Positions 27,687 to 36,783 of a stretch of DNA of 58,166 nucleotides are shown piece by piece. Position 1 is the first letter of the stretch, and each line of letters starts with the position of its first letter. The position numbers were made by a program, and so were the translations under genes. The notes under the pieces are model-generated. The model was given only the letters and a program-made list of their open reading frames with translations. It was not told the DNA's origin and made no database searches. Source of the stretch: Bacteroidales bacterium (GTDB lineage: Bacteria; Bacteroidota; Bacteroidia; Bacteroidales; UBA932); NCBI GenBank assembly GCA_017626355.1, contig JAGAIY010000003.1:1-58166 (forward strand), in the 5' to 3' direction.

Positions 27687-28781
27687 ATGACAGAGGAGAG
27701 AGACATCGCAGGATTTGCGTTACCATTCGCCGCCGGAGCACTTTCGGCAAGTCTGATCCCATTCCCATCCGCATACTGCATCGGAGCCGCCGCATCAATG
27801 TCAGCGGTCATGCTGACCCTTTTCATGATGACATGGAAATTCCGCATGACAGGCATTCCCGCACAACGGACAATCATCTGTGCGGCAGCCTTCCTCACCG
27901 GAGCATCATGCCTTTCTGCAGCCACCGCAACATCTCTCAGCTCCATCCGCGAGCTTTCGTTCATATCTGGAAGCGCAACCGCCTTCTGCCAACGTCTCAA
28001 GGACATCATCTCAGAGATACCGTTCTCAAACCACGAGACTCCTGCTCTCATGACAGCCCTGCTTACCGGAGACAGGACAGCCCTGCCTCACGAGGTGACG
28101 GAAGCTTTCCGGGCCAGCGGAGCATCGCATATCCTGGCCTTGTCCGGAATGCATCTCGGGATAATCTACTCGCTGCTGTCATCCCTCATATCCAAGACAG
28201 GCAACAGTCCGCGTACCAAGACATTACGATCCTCAGCCATCATACTGTGCTGCTGGTTCTACACTATCGGCACAGGAGCCGGAGAATCCATAACCAGAGC
28301 CTTCCTGTTCATCCTGCTCAATGAAATCGGGACTCTCACCCACAGAAAAGCAAGTCTCAAGGAACTCATAATGGCAGCCCTGATCATCCAGCTTGCCGTC
28401 GATCCCTTATCCGTCCGTTCGGTAAGCTTTCAGCTTTCCTATGCCGCCATGGCCGGAATCGCATTCATACATCCGCATCTGAAAGGATTATGGCCTGATG
28501 ACGGGAAAGGGCCGATGAGAAAGATATGGGAGAGCGCATCCATATCCATTTCCTGCCAGATGACGACAGGGCCTCTTGCCTGGCTGTATTTCAGGACTTT
28601 CCCCCAGTATTTCCTGCTTACGAACCTGATAGCGGTACCCCTTGCCGGCCTGATCATCCCCATATCGCTTCTGACAATAGCATCAAGCGCAGCCGGGATA
28701 TGTCCCGACTGCCTCATTTCCATGACGGAACGGCTCATGTCGCTTCTGACAGGAGCTCTCCGAGGGATAGCACAGATGTAG
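27687..28781 (+). CDS. Short ComEC/Rec2-family competence membrane protein
   Basis: This 364-residue polytopic membrane protein carries the ComEC competence core: LSGMHLGIIYSLL near residue 155 and FQLSYAAMAGIAF near residue 250, with many hydrophobic helices. Full ComEC proteins (about 700 residues) have an N-terminal OB-like domain and a C-terminal metallo-beta-lactamase domain; the second is absent here and the first is at most a stub. There is no sign of a frameshift, since the next gene ends two bases away on the other strand. A DNA-uptake channel role is inferred from the core only. Confidence 0.8.
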   Translation: MTEERDIAGFALPFAAGALSASLIPFPSAYCIGAAASMSAVMLTLFMMTWKFRMTGIPAQRTIICAAAFLTGASCLSAATATSLSSIRELSFISGSATAFCQRLKDIISEIPFSNHETPALMTALLTGDRTALPHEVTEAFRASGASHILALSGMHLGIIYSLLSSLISKTGNSPRTKTLRSSAIILCCWFYTIGTGAGESITRAFLFILLNEIGTLTHRKASLKELIMAALIIQLAVDPLSVRSVSFQLSYAAMAGIAFIHPHLKGLWPDDGKGPMRKIWESASISISCQMTTGPLAWLYFRTFPQYFLLTNLIAVPLAGLIIPISLLTIASSAAGICPDCLISMTERLMSLLTGALRGIAQM

Positions 28782-28783
28782 GA

Positions 28784-29863
28784 TCAGAGAGATTCAAGGA
28801 CAAAGCCAGGGGAACACCAGGTCTTCATCACCCCCTGCTCGTCATAGATGAGGCAACCTTCAAAGCCGCAGCCGGAGCCAAGGAGCTTCTTCGACTCCTC
28901 AAGTCCGACCACCATGCACCATGTTGCGTAGGCATCTGCGGTAACAGCATCGGATGCGACCACGGTCGCACTCAGAAGAGAGTGGGTTACAGGATATCCC
29001 GTTCTCGGGTCGATGGTATGGGCATATTTCTTTCCGTCCCTGACATAGAATTTCCTGTAGTTTCCTGAAGTCACTATGCCGTGAGGCCCTGCAGGAGCAC
29101 GGAAGACACCTTGCAGATCGGCACCGATATCATTATTGCCATCCACAGGCCTGTCGATTCCTATTGTCCAAGGCCTGCCGGACGGATTAAGCCCGTCACA
29201 GAAGAACTCACCGATATCGACAAGCATATCCTTCACACCAATGGAATACAGATAATCAGCTATCACGTCGCAGCTGTAGCCCTGAGCCACCGCATTGAAA
29301 TTGAGCTTGGGAGCTGTCCCGCCGTCAGCAAGCAGGCCGGACGCCAGCAAAGTACCGTCAGGAGCCACTGCGGCAGCGGCATCTCCGACCAGACGTGCCA
29401 TTCCGGAAACGGACTTTGCCGCCGCAACGTCTTCCGCGGATGGAAGTTCCCCTTTGGAAAAGCCGAAGCCCCATATATCGAAAAGCGGCGCTGACGCCAC
29501 ATCCACCACGCCTTCCGTTCTTTCATAGATCGAATACGACCTGCGGTACATGTCCAGGAACAGACTGTCAGGCACGACAGCCTCCCCCGCATTGAGGCGG
29601 CTGAGAACAGAGTTGCGGTTGTATCCGGACAGCGAGCGGTCTATACGCAGGAGGATGGAATCTATCGTGTCACGGATCTCTTCCGGAGCCGGTCCGACAC
29701 GCCCCTCACGGCCGTTCAGATTGAGCTTCACGGTATATGTACCACCTTGCGCATAACCGGAAATGACAATATATTCATCTTCGGGAGCGCATGACACTGC
29801 CGAGGATATCGAGATGAATGCGGCAGCAAGTGCGTATGCCACCTTCTTGATCATGTTCATCAT
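28784..29863 (-). CDS. apbE: FAD:protein FMN transferase lipoprotein
   Basis: ApbE attaches FMN to threonines in exported flavoproteins such as subunits of the Na+-translocating NADH dehydrogenase (Nqr) and Rnf. The 359-residue protein has a lipobox SAVSC with C25, placing it outside the inner membrane. It has LNFNAVAQGYSCDVIADYL near residue 190, DIGEFFCDG, and the C-terminal metal-binding region HTIDPRTGYPV. It is monocistronic and converges with comEC, with only two bases between the stops. Confidence 0.93.
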   Translation of the reverse strand: MMNMIKKVAYALAAAFISISSAVSCAPEDEYIVISGYAQGGTYTVKLNLNGREGRVGPAPEEIRDTIDSILLRIDRSLSGYNRNSVLSRLNAGEAVVPDSLFLDMYRRSYSIYERTEGVVDVASAPLFDIWGFGFSKGELPSAEDVAAAKSVSGMARLVGDAAAAVAPDGTLLASGLLADGGTAPKLNFNAVAQGYSCDVIADYLYSIGVKDMLVDIGEFFCDGLNPSGRPWTIGIDRPVDGNNDIGADLQGVFRAPAGPHGIVTSGNYRKFYVRDGKKYAHTIDPRTGYPVTHSLLSATVVASDAVTADAYATWCMVVGLEESKKLLGSGCGFEGCLIYDEQGVMKTWCSPGFVLESL

Positions 29864-29915
29864 AATAAGTTGCAGAATTCGATGTCACAACATGCCTTTC
29901 GGCAAAGTATTTGCA

Positions 29916-29923
29916 CAAAGGTA
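29916..29923 (-). promoter_or_regulatory. -7 box (TACCTTTG) for apbE
   Basis: CAAAGGTA on the plus strand, 53 bases upstream of the apbE ATG at 29863. Confidence 0.5.
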
Positions 29924-29982
29924 GCGGTTTTTCGGATTAAAATCGCCATATTTGCAGTTTATATACAATTAAAATCGAAAGA

Positions 29983-31062
29983 ATGGAAATGAGTCTTCGC
30001 AAACTGAAGTCAATGCTGATCATAGCGGCTGTCGCACTTGTCGCGGTTTCATGTAAAGACGACGACGATGATGCCGATATCATATACATGGACGGTACCC
30101 TCAATTTCGAACTTCCCGAATTCGTACGCCCGGGACAGATTCTGACCCTTAAGCCCAAGGGTATTTCACATCCTGACGACGGGATCATAGGCTACTGCTG
30201 GAAGGTCAGTCCATCAATGGCAAAGAACGATACGACAAGGTTCCTCAACGGTCTTGACGGTGACGGCAAGCCGTCCGACGGTTCCTTCACACACAGATTT
30301 TCCGACACACTCCAGACCTACACGGTATACTGCATCGGATTCTCGGAAGGCTACACCAGTTCTTCCAAATCAGCGAAGACCACAGTCGTGAGTCCCGGTC
30401 CCGAGAAGTCGATCACTGGTTCAGGAATCAATACTTACAGGGATCAGTACTTCAAGGCAGACGGAATCGAATGGTATTACGCAACGATAGACGAACTCGA
30501 CTGGTTCAGGCAGGATCTTGCAATGACCGGTTCCGGAGTTCCTTTCAGAAACAACGAAGCCATGGATGGTGTATTCGGCCGCTTCTACAGCTACGAAGAA
30601 GCAGTGAATGCCTGCCCGGAAGGCTGGAGGCTGCCTACAGACGCAGACTGGGAAGCTTTAGGCAAGGCGCTGAACGGTGCGGATGACTCCGTTTCATACA
30701 TACACCAGCCTATCCCTGGCATAGCAGGCAAGCTTATGGCCAATGCATATTTCAACGACATCAAGATGTGGGAATATTGGCCTTCGCTGGGAACTATAAC
30801 CAATGAAAGCGGCATGGGCATGATACCTTCAGGCTACGCCAGCTTCAGCGACCCTGACAAGGATGGGGCAGATTATCCTGTCACATTCAGAGGAGTATAT
30901 GAATATGCAGCCTACTGGACTGCCGACACAGCAGAGGACGGAAAGGCATACTACAGATATCTGTACTGCAAATATCCGGATCTGATGGTAGGAAAAGCGG
31001 ATACCAAGACATTCGGAGCTTCAGTAAGATGCGTAAGAAACAATAAAACAACTTTGGATTAA
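29983..31062 (+). CDS. FISUMP-domain lipoprotein
   Basis: This 359-residue lipoprotein has its lipobox VAVSC with C24, followed by an acidic DDDDD run. A bacterial Ig-like segment (about 40-135) precedes the C-terminal domain (about 155-355), which carries the features of the Fibrobacter succinogenes major paralogous domain: CPEGWRLPTDADWEAL, a middle YWTAD and the closing SVRCVRN. The domain is common in Bacteroidota surface proteins but its function is unknown. A possible weak promoter (CATATTTG) lies at 29947-29954. The lemA gene follows after 19 bases. Confidence 0.82.
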   Translation: MEMSLRKLKSMLIIAAVALVAVSCKDDDDDADIIYMDGTLNFELPEFVRPGQILTLKPKGISHPDDGIIGYCWKVSPSMAKNDTTRFLNGLDGDGKPSDGSFTHRFSDTLQTYTVYCIGFSEGYTSSSKSAKTTVVSPGPEKSITGSGINTYRDQYFKADGIEWYYATIDELDWFRQDLAMTGSGVPFRNNEAMDGVFGRFYSYEEAVNACPEGWRLPTDADWEALGKALNGADDSVSYIHQPIPGIAGKLMANAYFNDIKMWEYWPSLGTITNESGMGMIPSGYASFSDPDKDGADYPVTFRGVYEYAAYWTADTAEDGKAYYRYLYCKYPDLMVGKADTKTFGASVRCVRNNKTTLD

Positions 31063-31081
31063 CAATTAAAACAGACTTGAC

Positions 31082-31672
31082 ATGAAAAAAGGACTTATTG
31101 CAGTTCTTGTCGCAGCGGTGGTCTTCATAGGAGGCTTCTTCTGGGTAAAGAACGCGTACAATGCCATGGTTGTCGAGGACGAGAATGTTCAGGCAGCATG
31201 GTCGCAGGTAGAGAATGTGTACCAGCGCAGAGCAGACCTCATACCGAACCTCGTTGCAACAGTTAAAGGATATGCTGCTCATGAGGCTCAGACTCTTGAG
31301 AATGTTATAGCAGCCCGCTCGAAAGCGACTCAGGTGACAGTTGACCCTGCAGATCTTTCTGAAGAGGCGCTTGCAAAGTTCAATGCGGCACAGGGAGAGC
31401 TCTCAAACGCTCTCGGAAGACTGCTCATGATCACAGAGAACTATCCTGACCTCAAGGCCAACCAGCAGTTCAGTGACCTTCAGGCCCAGCTCGAGGGAAC
31501 CGAGAACAGGATCACAACAGAAAGGATGAAGTTCAACGAGACTGCAAAGAAATACAACACGCTCATAAGGAAGTTCCCTGACAACATCATCGCATCGATG
31601 TTCGGATTCGAGAAGAAGGGTTACTTCGAGGCTCAGGCAGGAGCTGAAACAGCACCGAAGGTTGAATTCTAA
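31082..31672 (+). CDS. lemA: LemA family protein
   Basis: LemA proteins are small membrane-anchored helical proteins of uncertain role, often beside TPM-domain genes. The 196-residue protein has one N-terminal membrane helix (about 5-23) and then a long helical domain, with the family stretch QRRADLIPNLVATVKGY near residue 50 and a terminal FGFEKKGYFEA. It heads a three-gene group with two TPM-domain proteins. A near-match promoter box, CAACTTTG at 31049-31056, overlaps the end of the preceding gene. Confidence 0.93.
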   Translation: MKKGLIAVLVAAVVFIGGFFWVKNAYNAMVVEDENVQAAWSQVENVYQRRADLIPNLVATVKGYAAHEAQTLENVIAARSKATQVTVDPADLSEEALAKFNAAQGELSNALGRLLMITENYPDLKANQQFSDLQAQLEGTENRITTERMKFNETAKKYNTLIRKFPDNIIASMFGFEKKGYFEAQAGAETAPKVEF

Positions 31673-31684
31673 GAAATACAGGTT

Positions 31685-32125
31685 ATGAGACCGGAAAGAT
31701 TTCTGACCGCAGAGCAGCAGGAAACTGTTGTCGCTGCGGTCAGACTTGCAGAAAAGGACACCTCAGGAGAAATCCGCATACATATAGACAGCCGTTGCAC
31801 GAGGGATCCTAAGAAAAGGGCTGAAGAAGTGTTCAGGAAACTTGGAATGCAGAATACGGAACTTCACAACGGAGTGCTGATATATCTGGCATACGAATCC
31901 AAGGTATTCGCAATAATCGGAGACAAAGGCATCAACGATCTTGTCCCCGACGGATTCTGGGAAGATGTCCTTTCCGTCATGAGAGAGCGCTTCCGCAGAA
32001 ATGAATTCACAGAAGGCTTGTCTGATGCTGCAATCATGATCGGAGAGAAGCTCAAGGCATTCTTTCCGTATCAGAAGGATGACATCAACGAACAGCCGGA
32101 TGACATATCGTTCGGACAAAACTGA
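31685..32125 (+). CDS. TPM-domain protein, soluble form
   Basis: This 146-residue protein has a TPM (TLP18.3/Psb32/MOLO-1) fold and no signal peptide: GEIRIHIDSRC near residue 30, NGVLIYLAYE near residue 62 and IIGDKGIND near residue 77. It sits 12 bases after lemA and six before a second, membrane-bound TPM protein. The pairing with LemA is widely seen. TPM domains are linked to envelope maintenance and photosystem repair elsewhere; the role here is unknown. Confidence 0.87.
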   Translation: MRPERFLTAEQQETVVAAVRLAEKDTSGEIRIHIDSRCTRDPKKRAEEVFRKLGMQNTELHNGVLIYLAYESKVFAIIGDKGINDLVPDGFWEDVLSVMRERFRRNEFTEGLSDAAIMIGEKLKAFFPYQKDDINEQPDDISFGQN

Positions 32126-32131
32126 CAGGAC

Positions 32132-32914
32132 ATGAAAGGATGGAAACCAATGCTTGCAGCCGTTGTTCTGGCTGTATTCTCCACTGTCGCAGCCTATGGC
32201 ATACCGCCACGTCCGGAGCCGCAGAGGCTTGTAAACGACCTTGCAGGTCTTTTCTCGCCCTCACAGACTCAGGCACTTGAGAGCATGCTCGTGGAGTTCG
32301 ATGATTCGACCTCAAATCAGATAGCCGTCATCACCACCCTCGACCTCGAGGGATATGACATATCGGAATACGCAACCCGGATAGGCCTTGAATGGCAGGT
32401 CGGATCAGAGAGATTCGACAACGGTGTCGTCATAGTGGTCAAGCCCAAGACAAGGGATTCCGGAGGAAAGGTGTTCATTGCCGTCGGATACGGTCTTGAA
32501 GGAGCTGTTCCGGATGCTTATGCGAAAAGGATAATCGACAGAGAGATGATTCCTCAGTTCATGAACGAGGATTATTTCGGCGGCATTTCCCAGGCCTGCA
32601 CAACTATCATGAAGCTTGCCAGCGGAGAAATTTCCGAACCGAGAGAGGAGGAAGAAGATCCCATATGGATATTCATAACCATGTTCATCATCATAGCCCT
32701 CGTCTTCATAGTGATAGGCGTAGCATTGGAGAACAATGGTAACGGAAAGGGCCCTGGAGGCAGAGGACCTGTGATATATACCGGTCCGATCATCACAAGT
32801 GGCCGGAACTACGGAGGTTTCGGCGGAAGCTCATTCGGAGGAGGCTTCGGTGGCGGATTCGGAGGTTTCGGGGGCGGATCCTTCGGAGGAGGCGGTGCCG
32901 GCGGAAGCTGGTAA
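32132..32914 (+). CDS. TPM-domain protein, membrane-anchored, glycine-rich tail
   Basis: This 260-residue protein has an N-terminal signal peptide (about 1-22, ending AAYG), a TPM domain (about 35-165) with NQIAVITTLDLEGYDI and NGVVIVVKPK, one hydrophobic helix (about 177-200), and a C-terminal Gly/Ser/Phe-rich tail. The tail repeats GGFGG-like units to the last residue and ends GGSW. Such tails are common in TPM proteins of this type. It is the last gene of the lemA group, and the terminator lies inside the opposite gene. Confidence 0.9.
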   Translation: MKGWKPMLAAVVLAVFSTVAAYGIPPRPEPQRLVNDLAGLFSPSQTQALESMLVEFDDSTSNQIAVITTLDLEGYDISEYATRIGLEWQVGSERFDNGVVIVVKPKTRDSGGKVFIAVGYGLEGAVPDAYAKRIIDREMIPQFMNEDYFGGISQACTTIMKLASGEISEPREEEEDPIWIFITMFIIIALVFIVIGVALENNGNGKGPGGRGPVIYTGPIITSGRNYGGFGGSSFGGGFGGGFGGFGGGSFGGGGAGGSW

Positions 32915-32916
32915 TC

Positions 32917-33546
32917 CTACCTGAGATCAGTTACAATCCATGAATTGCCGAAAGTCTGCGACGGTCTGAAGAACGTCGCAGGCTTTTTTTCTACCGCTTT
33001 CATAGAAGCTACCGATATCTTCACTTCATTTCCGTCTTCCATAGCCATCAGACCGCTGCGGATGGAAGCATCGGAAGCCATCAGCTCCACATTGAAGTAT
33101 TCGATATCCATATTCTCCTTAGGCTCAAGCACATATATTACAGTCTTGCCGTCTGAACCACCAAGAGTGCGGCTTACATTGAAATGTTCGTTCATTCTGA
33201 CGAAAAGCAAGGCAGGATTGAGAAGCCCTTCAGAGTCATCTCCTGACACAGGTTCGATTATGACTTCTTCCGAAAGAGGATCGACTGTCCAGACGGTACT
33301 TCCGTCACACCAGATTTCTATTCCGTTACCGACATTATGCCACATATCATCCTGGACATGAAGACGGCCGCTGCCCTCAATCCTGACACCTGACATACGG
33401 GTGGCATATGTATATTCAAGATCGATGCATGAAGAGGCAAACCTGCCGTACAGTCTGTCAAGAAGTCCGTCTGTCTGCGCCGCAGACTTTCCGAGACCGG
33501 AAAGCAGCATAAAAGCCAGAAATATGTAAATCCTGTAACCTTTCAT
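32917..33546 (-). CDS. LolA-like outer-membrane lipoprotein carrier family protein
   Basis: This 209-residue periplasmic protein has a signal peptide (about 1-23, ending KSAAQ). It has a single LolA/LolB-like beta-barrel half, with VWTVDPLSEEVIIEP near residue 105 and DIEYFNVELMASD near residue 155. LolA family proteins ferry lipoproteins across the periplasm. Its ATG overlaps the FtsK stop as TGATG, so it is translated by coupling. Its 3' end also contains the terminator of the opposite operon. Confidence 0.85.
   Translation of the reverse strand: MKGYRIYIFLAFMLLSGLGKSAAQTDGLLDRLYGRFASSCIDLEYTYATRMSGVRIEGSGRLHVQDDMWHNVGNGIEIWCDGSTVWTVDPLSEEVIIEPVSGDDSEGLLNPALLFVRMNEHFNVSRTLGGSDGKTVIYVLEPKENMDIEYFNVELMASDASIRSGLMAMEDGNEVKISVASMKAVEKKPATFFRPSQTFGNSWIVTDLR
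32956..32990 (+). terminator. Intrinsic terminator for the lemA-TPM operon, inside the convergent lolA-like gene
   Basis: CTGCGACG pairs with CGTCGCAG (eight perfect pairs, ten-base loop), followed by GC and seven Ts on the plus strand. It lies 41 bases after the TPM stop and within the 3' coding end of the 32917-33546 minus-strand gene. Confidence 0.8.
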
Positions 33547-36026
33547 CAGTTCTTTATAAATGCAGCAAGAATCTCATCAAGCTCGGCATAATCGGCGACA
33601 AGCACCTGGCGCGGCTTCGATCCCTCCTGAGGTCCTACAATACCTGCTCCCTCGAGCTGGTCCATCACACGTCCGGCTCTTGCATAACCCATGCCCAGAC
33701 GCCTCTGCAGATCGGAAGTCGAACCTTTCTGGTTAGATACGACCATCCTTGCAGCATCTTCGAACAGAGGGTCGATGTTCTGCATATCGATGGTTCCGCC
33801 GCTCGTCTCACCGTCCTGAGACTCCGGTACCGGAAGATAATAAGGTGTATTATAACACTGCTTGTAACCGGTCTGCTCACCGATGAAGCTTGTAATCTTG
33901 TTGATTTCAGCACCGCTGACAAGGGCGCACTGCACGCGTTCCATCTCGACACCGGCATAATAGAGCATGTCTCCCCTACCGATGAGGTTCTCAGCTCCGT
34001 TGGTATCCAGAATAGTCGCGGAATCGACACGTGACACCACCCTGAAGGCGATTCGCGTAGGGAAGTTGGTCTTGATGAGACCGGTGATGACATTCACTGA
34101 AGGTCGCTGGGTGGCGATGATCACATGGATACCTGCCGCCCTACCCTTCTGAGCCAGTCTCACGATATAATCGCTGATGTTCTTGGCCACCTTTCTTGCA
34201 TCCGGCGTCGAACCTCCGGCCATTGTAAGATCGGCATACTCATCTATGACTACGACAAGATATGGAAGATACTTATGTCCCTCTGTAGGAAGGAGATAAC
34301 GGTCCTTGTACTTGTCATTGTAAAGTTTGATGTCATTGACTCCTGCGGCTGCGAGAAGCTTGTATCTCTCATCCATCTCAATGCAAAGAGAATTGAGAAC
34401 CTGCTCTGCCTGCTTCGGCTGCTTCACAATGGCATTTTCCCTCTCGTCTTCCTCACTCGCAGCCATCGGGAGCACGGCGAGATAATGCTTCAGCAGGGAG
34501 TTGTATGCCGTGAACTCGACCATCTTAGGGTCGATGAAGACGAACTTGAGTTCCGAAGGATGCTTTGCATACAGCAGAGACGATATGATCACATTCAGTC
34601 CTACTGACTTACCCTGCTTGGTCGCTCCTGCAATGAGAAGGTGAGGGGCGTCAGTAAGGTCGAAGGTCTTGACTTCCTGAGTGATTGTATAACCGATGGC
34701 TATAGGAAGTTCGGCCTTGCTTTTCCTGAAGGCATCCGCATTGAGCATCGACTTCAATGGAACGATGGAAGGATTGCGGTTGGCAACCTCAATACCCACG
34801 CAGTCAGAAAGCGTAACGACACGCACTCCCTTGGTATTCAGCGATATGGCTATCTCCTTATGAAGATTCTCAATCGCAGATATCCTTACTCCCGGAGCAG
34901 GATATATCTTATAAAGGGTGACAGTAGGTCCTACAATGGCCATGACCCTGTCCACCTCGATCTTGTAGTTCTGAAGGGTAGCCCTGATCTTGTTGTTGTT
35001 GATCTCAAGCTCCTGCTGGCTTACCGTATGCTTTCCTTCAGCATAGTCGTTAAGGAGATCGAGAGGAGGAAACTCGTAACGCTCCAGCTCGTCCCTGTTG
35101 TCTATCCTCGGGAGATCCTCTGTCACTTTCTGAGCAAAGTCATCACTCATGACAACCTCCATTTCCGGATGAGTTTCGTTTCTGAGCTCTTCAACGATGG
35201 CAGCATACTCTTCCTCTGTCTTTTCGGCCCTTACCTCCTTTGGCTGCTCAGGCTGGAGGACAGGCTCGGGCACAGGCTCAGGCTCCGGAACAGTTTCCGG
35301 CTCGAAAGGCGGCTCGTACTCATCTGAATACTCCGACTCAGGCTCAGCCGAAGGGACAGGCACAGATTCAGGCTCATTTGTCCGGGTACTCTCCCCGGCA
35401 GTCGCAAACCAATGCGAGAAACGGCAGTTGGCAAACAGAAGCCAGACAACAACTACCGCCAGAATTATCAGTGCCGTTATTATGGAGCCGAAAAGATTTG
35501 TCATCCAGGATACTACAGCTGCGCCTGCAAAACCTCCCAATCCACCTCCGAAAGCGGTATCTGAGCCGAAATGGCTTGAAATATAAGCCAATACGAGAGA
35601 TGCCACAAAGGCGCCGCTCGCAGTCAGGAAGGTAGTCTTGAGCAAGCCGATACTCCTTTTCCAATAGAACAGCCTGTACGAAACGGCTACAAGCAGAAGT
35701 ATGAGCGCAAAGCTGCCGAGACCGAAGCAGTCAGCAACAATGAAACGGCTCCATCTGTATCCGATCTTGCCGCCGAGATTATTCACCTCCACCACCTTCT
35801 CCATCATGTCCGGATTAGACAGCAGGCTCTGGTCAGCCTCCCATGTGAACAGATATGACACTGTCGAAAGAAGCGTAAAGGCTGCGAATATCATCACTAT
35901 GACACCTGTGTATTTCAACAGATTGGATCTCTTGTCCTGATCCATATCAGAAAAGAACGAGAAGCGCTGGGGCTTCTCATTCTTCTTTGTCGTTTTCGTT
36001 GACTTATTGTTTTTCTTTATAGGCAT
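33546..36026 (-). CDS. ftsK: DNA translocase FtsK/SpoIIIE
   Basis: FtsK pumps chromosome DNA through the division septum and activates dif recombination. The 826-residue protein (from ATG 36026) has four N-terminal membrane segments (about 40-215), an acidic Pro/Glu linker (about 225-290), the motor domain with Walker A GATKQGKS near residue 465 and Walker B VVIDEYADL, and a C-terminal gamma winged helix (about 760-820). I prefer ATG 36026 (MPIKKNNKS) over an upstream GTG at 36053, which lies inside the DUF4290 gene. It follows DUF4290 after two bases. Confidence 0.94.
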   Translation of the reverse strand: MPIKKNNKSTKTTKKNEKPQRFSFFSDMDQDKRSNLLKYTGVIVMIFAAFTLLSTVSYLFTWEADQSLLSNPDMMEKVVEVNNLGGKIGYRWSRFIVADCFGLGSFALILLLVAVSYRLFYWKRSIGLLKTTFLTASGAFVASLVLAYISSHFGSDTAFGGGLGGFAGAAVVSWMTNLFGSIITALIILAVVVVWLLFANCRFSHWFATAGESTRTNEPESVPVPSAEPESEYSDEYEPPFEPETVPEPEPVPEPVLQPEQPKEVRAEKTEEEYAAIVEELRNETHPEMEVVMSDDFAQKVTEDLPRIDNRDELERYEFPPLDLLNDYAEGKHTVSQQELEINNNKIRATLQNYKIEVDRVMAIVGPTVTLYKIYPAPGVRISAIENLHKEIAISLNTKGVRVVTLSDCVGIEVANRNPSIVPLKSMLNADAFRKSKAELPIAIGYTITQEVKTFDLTDAPHLLIAGATKQGKSVGLNVIISSLLYAKHPSELKFVFIDPKMVEFTAYNSLLKHYLAVLPMAASEEDERENAIVKQPKQAEQVLNSLCIEMDERYKLLAAAGVNDIKLYNDKYKDRYLLPTEGHKYLPYLVVVIDEYADLTMAGGSTPDARKVAKNISDYIVRLAQKGRAAGIHVIIATQRPSVNVITGLIKTNFPTRIAFRVVSRVDSATILDTNGAENLIGRGDMLYYAGVEMERVQCALVSGAEINKITSFIGEQTGYKQCYNTPYYLPVPESQDGETSGGTIDMQNIDPLFEDAARMVVSNQKGSTSDLQRRLGMGYARAGRVMDQLEGAGIVGPQEGSKPRQVLVADYAELDEILAAFIKN

Positions 36027-36028
36027 AT

Positions 36029-36709
36029 CTATTTGTTGTTGCGCTGTTTCCACATCTTATTTCCTGCATTCTTCTGTCTCTGATTCTGTCCTTTGTTGGA
36101 ACGGACAGGATTAAGACTCGGTCTCGAATAGTTCATATCGGAAGACACTCGGCTCAGCTGAAGGCCCTCCGGTACCTTTATACGGTAATCCGAAAGTTTC
36201 TCTATGTCCTGGAAAATGGTTTCGTCCGCCACGGTATCCTTGTTCCATATGAGGTACTGCTGTCTCATGTATATTGCAAGGGAACGGATCATGGAAGTCT
36301 TAGTATCCCCGTCTTCCTGACCGGCGATCAGGTCAATGATGCTTTCTATGTTCCTGCCGTAATGGTTGGCCTTGATCGGCTTCTTCTCGATAGGAACCAC
36401 CGCAGGACGCTCATAGAAATGTTCCACAGTAGGAGCCGGATACGGTGCATCGATATCAAGCTCGAAACCTGAGATGATGTGGAGATGATCCCAAAGCTTC
36501 TGCTCCCAATTCTCCTGAATATGAACCTGAGGATTCAGGATCTCCATTACCTTGACGATGGCTCTCGCCTGCTCGTTCCTCTTCTCCCTGTCCTCGATGG
36601 ACTTGAGATAATCCACCATCTTCTGGACATTCCTGCCGTATTCCGGCATCCACAACTTCACCCTCTCAGTATTGTAAAGCAGCTTGCACGTATCTATATT
36701 GTTCTCCAT
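36029..36709 (-). CDS. DUF4290 domain-containing protein
   Basis: This 226-residue soluble protein belongs to a Bacteroidota family of unknown function, commonly placed beside ftsK. It has MPEYGRNVQKMVDYLKSIEDR near residue 21 and NHYGRNIESIIDLIA near residue 115, a recurrence of YGRN that suggests an internal repeat, and a basic C-terminal tail rich in Lys, Arg, Asn and Gln (about 185-226) that could bind nucleic acid. It starts the DUF4290-ftsK-lolA operon. Confidence 0.85.
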   Translation of the reverse strand: MENNIDTCKLLYNTERVKLWMPEYGRNVQKMVDYLKSIEDREKRNEQARAIVKVMEILNPQVHIQENWEQKLWDHLHIISGFELDIDAPYPAPTVEHFYERPAVVPIEKKPIKANHYGRNIESIIDLIAGQEDGDTKTSMIRSLAIYMRQQYLIWNKDTVADETIFQDIEKLSDYRIKVPEGLQLSRVSSDMNYSRPSLNPVRSNKGQNQRQKNAGNKMWKQRNNK

Positions 36710-36754
36710 ATCGTTTTAATTTATCAAACGGCCTGATACCGTCCCTACAATCCG

Positions 36755-36762
36755 CAAATATA
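36755..36762 (-). promoter_or_regulatory. -7 box (TATATTTG) for the DUF4290-ftsK-lolA operon
   Basis: CAAATATA on the plus strand, 46 bases upstream of the DUF4290 ATG. Confidence 0.6.
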
Positions 36763-36783
36763 CAAAATATTTTCACAGATAAA

